The position numbers and the translations under genes were made by a program. DNA of 64,000 nt from positions 77,610 through 141,609 of the forward strand of contig CBFHLY010000002.1 of NCBI GenBank assembly GCA_965656785.1, given 5' to 3'. This stretch comes from JALQTD01 sp965656785 (GTDB lineage Bacteria > Bacteroidota > Bacteroidia > Flavobacteriales_D > Sanyastnellaceae). Shown here one piece after another: positions 60,311 through 64,000 of this stretch. Numbering within the stretch: position 1 is the stretch's first letter; the number at the start of each line of letters is the position of its first letter. The notes beneath the pieces were generated by a model that worked only from the letters and a program-made list of their open reading frames with translations, was not told the DNA's origin and did no database searches.

Positions 60311-60812
60311 TTGGTGTCCAAGGTACTCGGAATCAACGTGCGAACGCTAGGCCCCAGCATGGGCACAACGAGGCGAGGGTCATCGCGCATCGCATGCGGC
60401 AGCATGGTGCCCCGTTCATGCAGCATGCATTCCTGAGTCCGTGAGGACTCCTCATCCGCGCGTTTCAACTGACAGCCTGTCTCCTTTCATGTGCGGCTTG
60501 AGAAGTGGTTTGCGTGTGGTGGAAGGCCAAAAGCGGCCCTCCTGCTTTGATGCCAGTGCATCTCTGAAACTTCCCTTTCGCCCCCCCGCAAGGTCTTCCT
60601 CGGCAACAGGCCGATGCCTCCTGTTGTGCTGCGCCTGGAATCCTCTTCCTCGCGATCAGCCGTGTTTCAAGCGATGGGGGGTGGCCAAGGTCGAATTTCT
60701 CCGGTTGCCGCTCCCTTGATTGAGGTCAGAAGGGGGCACGTTTCGTGCGAATCCTCGCGGGCGGACGGGGCACATCCACGGCCGTTGTCGGTGGGTTCGA
60801 AAGGACTGAGGG
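60311..60812. other. Intergenic region, nothing recognised
   Basis: About 500 bases between two minus-strand genes. A 92-codon plus-strand frame at 60441-60719 is open, but its composition looks like an accidental frame (many S, R, P, C). No terminator or RNA was identified. Confidence 0.45.
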
Positions 60813-61217
60813 TCAGGGAGCCGGGGCGTCTTCGTCCCGAAGCTTGAACCGGGGAGCGGCACAGAGGCACGTGGCGGTGGGTGCAGGCTCATTGAGCACT
60901 GCTGCGGTGCCGTTGGAGGGGAGGCCGTCGCGGACCCACTGTCCTTCAAGGTTGGTGACCCAGCAGGCCCCGAATCCGGAGAGTGCACTGCTGGCAACGC
61001 GCTGAACAGATTCCAACGTGACGGGTTGGGCTTCGAGGAGGGTGCAGGCTTCTGCGCACTGCGATGCCGTCATGGTTCCGAGCCGAGCAATGCCCAGTGA
61101 GGGACTCGAATCGGTGGCGGGGAGGCGCAAGTCGGCGGACAGCGATGGGGTTTGGCCCCAAACCATCGGAGTGACCGCCGCAAAGGCGACCCAGCTCAGG
61201 ATGCGGTGGATGTTCAT
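60813..61217 (-). CDS. Small secreted protein, unknown function
   Basis: 134 residues from the ATG at 61217, which starts a signal peptide (MNIHRILSWVAFAAVTPMVWGQ). The mature part contains four or more cysteines ('MTASQCAEACTLLEAQ', 'GFGACWV', 'ATCLCAAPRFKL'). No family recognised. It is the last of three or four minus-strand secreted-protein genes and starts 12 bases after the preceding one, so the set is probably an operon. Confidence 0.68.
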   Translation of the reverse strand: MNIHRILSWVAFAAVTPMVWGQTPSLSADLRLPATDSSPSLGIARLGTMTASQCAEACTLLEAQPVTLESVQRVASSALSGFGACWVTNLEGQWVRDGLPSNGTAAVLNEPAPTATCLCAAPRFKLRDEDAPAP

Positions 61218-61228
61218 AACCGGAGGCA

Positions 61229-61957
61229 TCAATTGCAAGCACCCCATTGCGGAGCGCCGTTGCAGAAGTTCAACGATTCGCCTTCATTGCCAGCCGCGAT
61301 GGCCACCCAGGCTGATCCGTCCCAGTAGAGCATGGTGCCCACGGGGGTCGAGGCATCCAAGGAGGCCAAATTGGGAACCCCAGATCCGTCTGCAAAAGCC
61401 AGTCCGTGCGGGGCGTTGACGATGCCGTCGGCGCTGATGTAAAGGGCACTGTCCGGGGCGGCGGCCTCAACGATGAACGGGAGGCGGTCGTTCGTTACGT
61501 CGAAGAAGGCAAGGAAATTCGAGCCTCCATTGGCGCTGTGGTTTGCGGTGATTTCCCAATCGTTGCTCGGAAAGCTGCCCGAGGTGCTCGTGTCTTCGAA
61601 CCGAATGCGCAGGTTGTTCTCCCGCAGGGTCAACGTACCCGGTCCGGCGCCGTCGCTGGCGTTGGCGTCAACGCCGATCTCGACCGCCGATTGAATGATT
61701 TGGTCGGTGTTTACGAGGGATTCTGAGAGCGAGTCCGCCAATTCAAAGAAGGCATAGGGCGGGAGGTAAATGGTGTCCTGGGTGTTCGGCAAGATGGCGA
61801 GGGAGTCCAAGGTTTGGAAGCGGGCCAAATCGATCCGCAGGTACGTTTTTTCGCTTTGTTCTTCAACAGCTACCTGGGCGGAAGCATTCAGGCCAAGGGC
61901 CATGCAAGCGGCAACCGCAGTTGCGCGCAATGAGGAGGGGAAGAGATGAGGATTCAT
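61229..61957 (-). CDS. Secreted protein with C-terminal 'CxGAPxWGxC' module
   Basis: 242 residues with signal peptide (cut near NASAQ). The middle reads like a domain seen in many bacterial surface/tail-type proteins ('LRIRFEDTSTSGSFPSNDWEI', 'FLAFFDVTNDRLPFIVEAAAP', 'ALYISADGIV'). The end carries 'VGTMLYWDGSAW' and 'NEGESLNFCNGAPQWGACN'. The same end motif ('GAMAFWNGAAL', 'GEELHWCSGAPSWGPC') lies in the middle of the neighbouring gene at 61970, so the two are related. Function unknown. Confidence 0.75.
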   Translation of the reverse strand: MNPHLFPSSLRATAVAACMALGLNASAQVAVEEQSEKTYLRIDLARFQTLDSLAILPNTQDTIYLPPYAFFELADSLSESLVNTDQIIQSAVEIGVDANASDGAGPGTLTLRENNLRIRFEDTSTSGSFPSNDWEITANHSANGGSNFLAFFDVTNDRLPFIVEAAAPDSALYISADGIVNAPHGLAFADGSGVPNLASLDASTPVGTMLYWDGSAWVAIAAGNEGESLNFCNGAPQWGACN

Positions 61958-61969
61958 GGTGGGGGGGGG

Positions 61970-63595
61970 TTATTGAACGCACCGAATGGAACCGGCGAGG
62001 TTGGATTGAGAGCCTTGTAAAGAATAGCCGAATTTGCTGATGAGGGCAATGCTCGGGAGGGCAATTGCGGCAGTGAATGGGCCGACATGAGCCAACGATA
62101 TGGTAGCACTGGGATTTGCCCAGTGCCAAGTGTACGGATCGAAGAGGACGTTGCTGCTCTGGGGGAAGGGGGTCATCCAACCGGATCCGTGGTAGTAACT
62201 GGTGTTGACCAACGCAAGAGCGGAGTTCATGCCGAATTCTCCCACTGCCATTGCCGCTCGCCAATCATCCTGTTCCGCAATGCGCCAGCCCAGAGGACAC
62301 AGCCCGAAGTGGGTGTTCGCTTGAAGCAAAGCGGCGGAGTTGTAGAAGACAGATCCGGAACCGTGTGTGGCTTGGTCGAAATTCAAGTAGGCGATTCCAG
62401 GCTCGCTGGTTGCGCCCGCCCAATCGGTCGCGTTCGCATGCAAATCAATGGGGGTCCCGTCTAAGAAACTTGTTGCTTTCAAATTCTCCGTAAACCAGCA
62501 CCGGTCTGCAAAAACAGTTGTTCCGTAGGTATGCGTGCCGACCACCACGGAGTCGCCGCAAGCAAAGGCCGAGGGTGGGGTTGTCGCCGTCTCGACGAGG
62601 GTGTTTTTCCAGCCTGTGGCCGTGCGCGTGGCGAACCGGAAATAGGCCGGGGAAGCGTCAGACGACAATTCGACTTTCCGGCTAACAGCATTGGCTGATA
62701 TGCCAAACCCGACGGTCGTCGTGTCGCCATCCGAAAGGTCAGGTGACATTCCGTGGATGAAAACCAACTCGTAAACGGGCGCGCTGCCCCATTCCAAAAC
62801 CGGCGCACTCAATTCGATGCCGCCGTCCACAACAACCGAGACCGATAAGTCGCCCCATGCAAAATCAGTCGGAGGGGGGCAGGGCCCCCAACTAGGCGCG
62901 CCGCTGCACCAATGCAGTTCTTCACCGTCTTCACCGACCAGAGGGTCAAGGGCCGCGCCGTTCCAGAAGGCCATTGCTCCCGGTGCCAGACCGGTTGTGT
63001 CGGGAAAGCCATACCGCAAAACGTTGCCTCCTGCAGACCGGATTCCCTCACTTACTTGCAACACCCCACTTGGCAACACGCGCAAGGCCTGGCTCGCAGC
63101 GCCTGCCTCCGCCGTGAACACGCGGTTCCGGTTGGGCCCCACCTCCAGCGTGAACGCATCCAGCGATTCGCTGCCAGCTCGAAAGGCCCATTCGATCCAG
63201 GATCCGTCTGCTTCCGAGGAGTCCACCAAGACCAGCGAAGGCAAATTCGCGGCAATCAAAACGGTGCTGAAGCCGAAGTACTCCGAGGCGCTCATGCTGT
63301 CAGGAAGCTCGACGTCTTCGCCCACACCGAGGCTGCCATATACAATCCTCGACGTATCCTGCACGCTCACGGTGAACTCGATGGTGTCCTGTGGGACAAG
63401 GATACTTCCGGTCGCGGTTGCGGAATTCGCAAGCATCGAATCGATGAGCGCTTGGACGCCTCCGTAGTCCAGGGACTGGTAAAGGCCGTTGCCTGCTCGT
63501 TCGCTTTGGACTTGGGCAATCAGGTTGCCTGGGGCAAATCCAATCGCAGCCAGTCCGAGAACCGGCCAAAGGTGGTGTGTGCGCATGCGATGCAT
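61970..63595 (-). CDS. Secreted protein with CxGAPxWGxC module, Fn3-like segment and one FISUMP domain
   Basis: 541 residues from the ATG at 63595 (MHRMRTHHLWPVLGLAAIGFA, signal peptide; ATG 63586 also possible). The N-terminal half resembles the neighbouring 242-residue protein, including 'FTLEVGPNRNRVFTAEAG' and the 'CSGAPSWGPC' module near residue 245. An Fn3-like segment follows ('YELVFIHGMSPDLSDGDTTTVG', 'YFRFATRTATGW'). The C-terminal ~190 residues are a FISUMP domain ('VGTHTYGTTVFADRCWFTENLKATSFLDGTPI', 'FGLCPLGWRIAEQDDW', 'GSIRCVQ'). No T9SS sorting domain is present, as in the 1587-residue FISUMP protein. Confidence 0.82.
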   Translation of the reverse strand: MHRMRTHHLWPVLGLAAIGFAPGNLIAQVQSERAGNGLYQSLDYGGVQALIDSMLANSATATGSILVPQDTIEFTVSVQDTSRIVYGSLGVGEDVELPDSMSASEYFGFSTVLIAANLPSLVLVDSSEADGSWIEWAFRAGSESLDAFTLEVGPNRNRVFTAEAGAASQALRVLPSGVLQVSEGIRSAGGNVLRYGFPDTTGLAPGAMAFWNGAALDPLVGEDGEELHWCSGAPSWGPCPPPTDFAWGDLSVSVVVDGGIELSAPVLEWGSAPVYELVFIHGMSPDLSDGDTTTVGFGISANAVSRKVELSSDASPAYFRFATRTATGWKNTLVETATTPPSAFACGDSVVVGTHTYGTTVFADRCWFTENLKATSFLDGTPIDLHANATDWAGATSEPGIAYLNFDQATHGSGSVFYNSAALLQANTHFGLCPLGWRIAEQDDWRAAMAVGEFGMNSALALVNTSYYHGSGWMTPFPQSSNVLFDPYTWHWANPSATISLAHVGPFTAAIALPSIALISKFGYSLQGSQSNLAGSIRCVQ

Positions 63596-63678
63596 TTGAC
63601 CTCCTTGTACGCAGCTGCGCCGAGAAAGTTGGAATGAGTTCAAAAACAAAGGCGCTTCGCAGCCGCCATTTTGCGGGG

Positions 63679-64000
63679 TCAGTGCGCGACGAGGAGCGGC
63701 TGGGTCGTTGTTCCGGCTGGGGAGGCCACCTGAAGGAAGTACGTTCCGGCGTGTGCCAAATCCAATTCCACTGTCCCCCCAACTGCCGCCTGCTGGAACA
63801 CGAGGCGTCCGAGGGCGTCGGCCACGGTCACGTTGGCCCGCCCGTCGGGCAGCCCCACCGTGAACGCACCGGACGACGGATTCGGGTAAGCGACGGGCCG
63901 CACAGGGCGCGGCGCATCGGCTGCAAACGTGTTGCCGCTGAACGCACCCGCAAAGACGTCGGCGTACGCAAAGGTTCCTCCGCATGCGCTGGCCGCATCC
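63679..64000 (-). CDS. C-terminal end of a T9SS-secreted protein (cut by window edge)
   Basis: 107 codons are visible to the right edge; the start is outside the window. The sequence ends in a type A T9SS sorting domain: 'VRPVAYPNPSSGAFTVGL' then 'VTVADALGRLVFQQAAVG' and 'AGTYFLQVASPAGTTTQPLLV'. Before it comes a short linker with 'ACGGTFAYADVFAG'. It is likely the first gene of the secreted-protein set at 60.8-64 kb. The nature of the main domain cannot be told. Confidence 0.85.
   Translation of the reverse strand, partial: DAASACGGTFAYADVFAGAFSGNTFAADAPRPVRPVAYPNPSSGAFTVGLPDGRANVTVADALGRLVFQQAAVGGTVELDLAHAGTYFLQVASPAGTTTQPLLVAH

Overview
The window (64 kb, roughly 60% G+C by eye) comes from a member of the Bacteroidota, most likely a high-GC aquatic Flavobacteriales-type bacterium. 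Four things point there. Many secreted proteins end in a type IX secretion (T9SS) C-terminal sorting domain. Promoters match the Bacteroidota -7 box TAnnTTTG instead of E. coli -10/-35 elements. Shine-Dalgarno sites are not evident. The gene set is typical of the phylum: folP next to cdaA and a DUF1599/DoxX pair, methylmalonyl-CoA mutase in two subunits, LVIVD-repeat 'choice-of-anchor B', SprB-like repeats, FISUMP domains, DPP IV with a POT transporter. No rRNA, tRNA, CRISPR array, insertion sequence or origin was recognised.

Layout. 1-4.3 kb: minus-strand envelope operon of an LptF/LptG permease, two glycosyltransferases and a 2OG-Fe(II) oxygenase (cut by the left edge), joined by ATGA overlaps. 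4.4-8.7 kb: an M49 (DPP III-type) lipoprotein peptidase, an antitoxin-like small protein and a secreted LVIVD-repeat protein. 8.7-22 kb: housekeeping genes for c-di-AMP synthesis, folate, DUF1599/DoxX, an ABC permease, a class IV aminotransferase, a HAD phosphatase, CsaA, methylmalonyl-CoA mutase, Fmt, MATE, TrmH and HU. 22-26.6 kb: a thioesterase and an exported GH13 amylase divergent from a T9SS protein with four starch-binding-like repeats.

26.7-39.3 kb holds three consecutive large T9SS proteins (802, 2293 and 984 residues). They share an N-terminal module of about 190 residues that occurs five times in total. Two of them carry 21 copies of a Cys/Asp-rich repeat of about 50 residues that looks calcium-binding. 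This is the most striking surface-protein locus in the window. 39.4-48.8 kb: a frameshifted porin relic, a crotonase, citrate synthase, a thioredoxin-like protein, a dipeptide release and uptake pair (DPP IV + POT) and a GlcD-type FAD oxidase.

49-58.3 kb is an accessory region. It has a lower-GC 1587-residue FISUMP protein, DUF808, two overlapping membrane-anchored LuxR-type regulators and a decayed gene. A 26-bp near-identical element occurs at the left end of each low-GC block. 58.3-60.3 kb encodes one polypeptide that joins a lycopene cyclase to a Brp/Blh beta-carotene cleavage enzyme, which predicts retinal synthesis and therefore a rhodopsin elsewhere in the genome. 60.8-64 kb is a minus-strand set of secreted proteins, the last running off the right edge.

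Many long open frames antisense to real genes exist because of the high G+C content and were left out.
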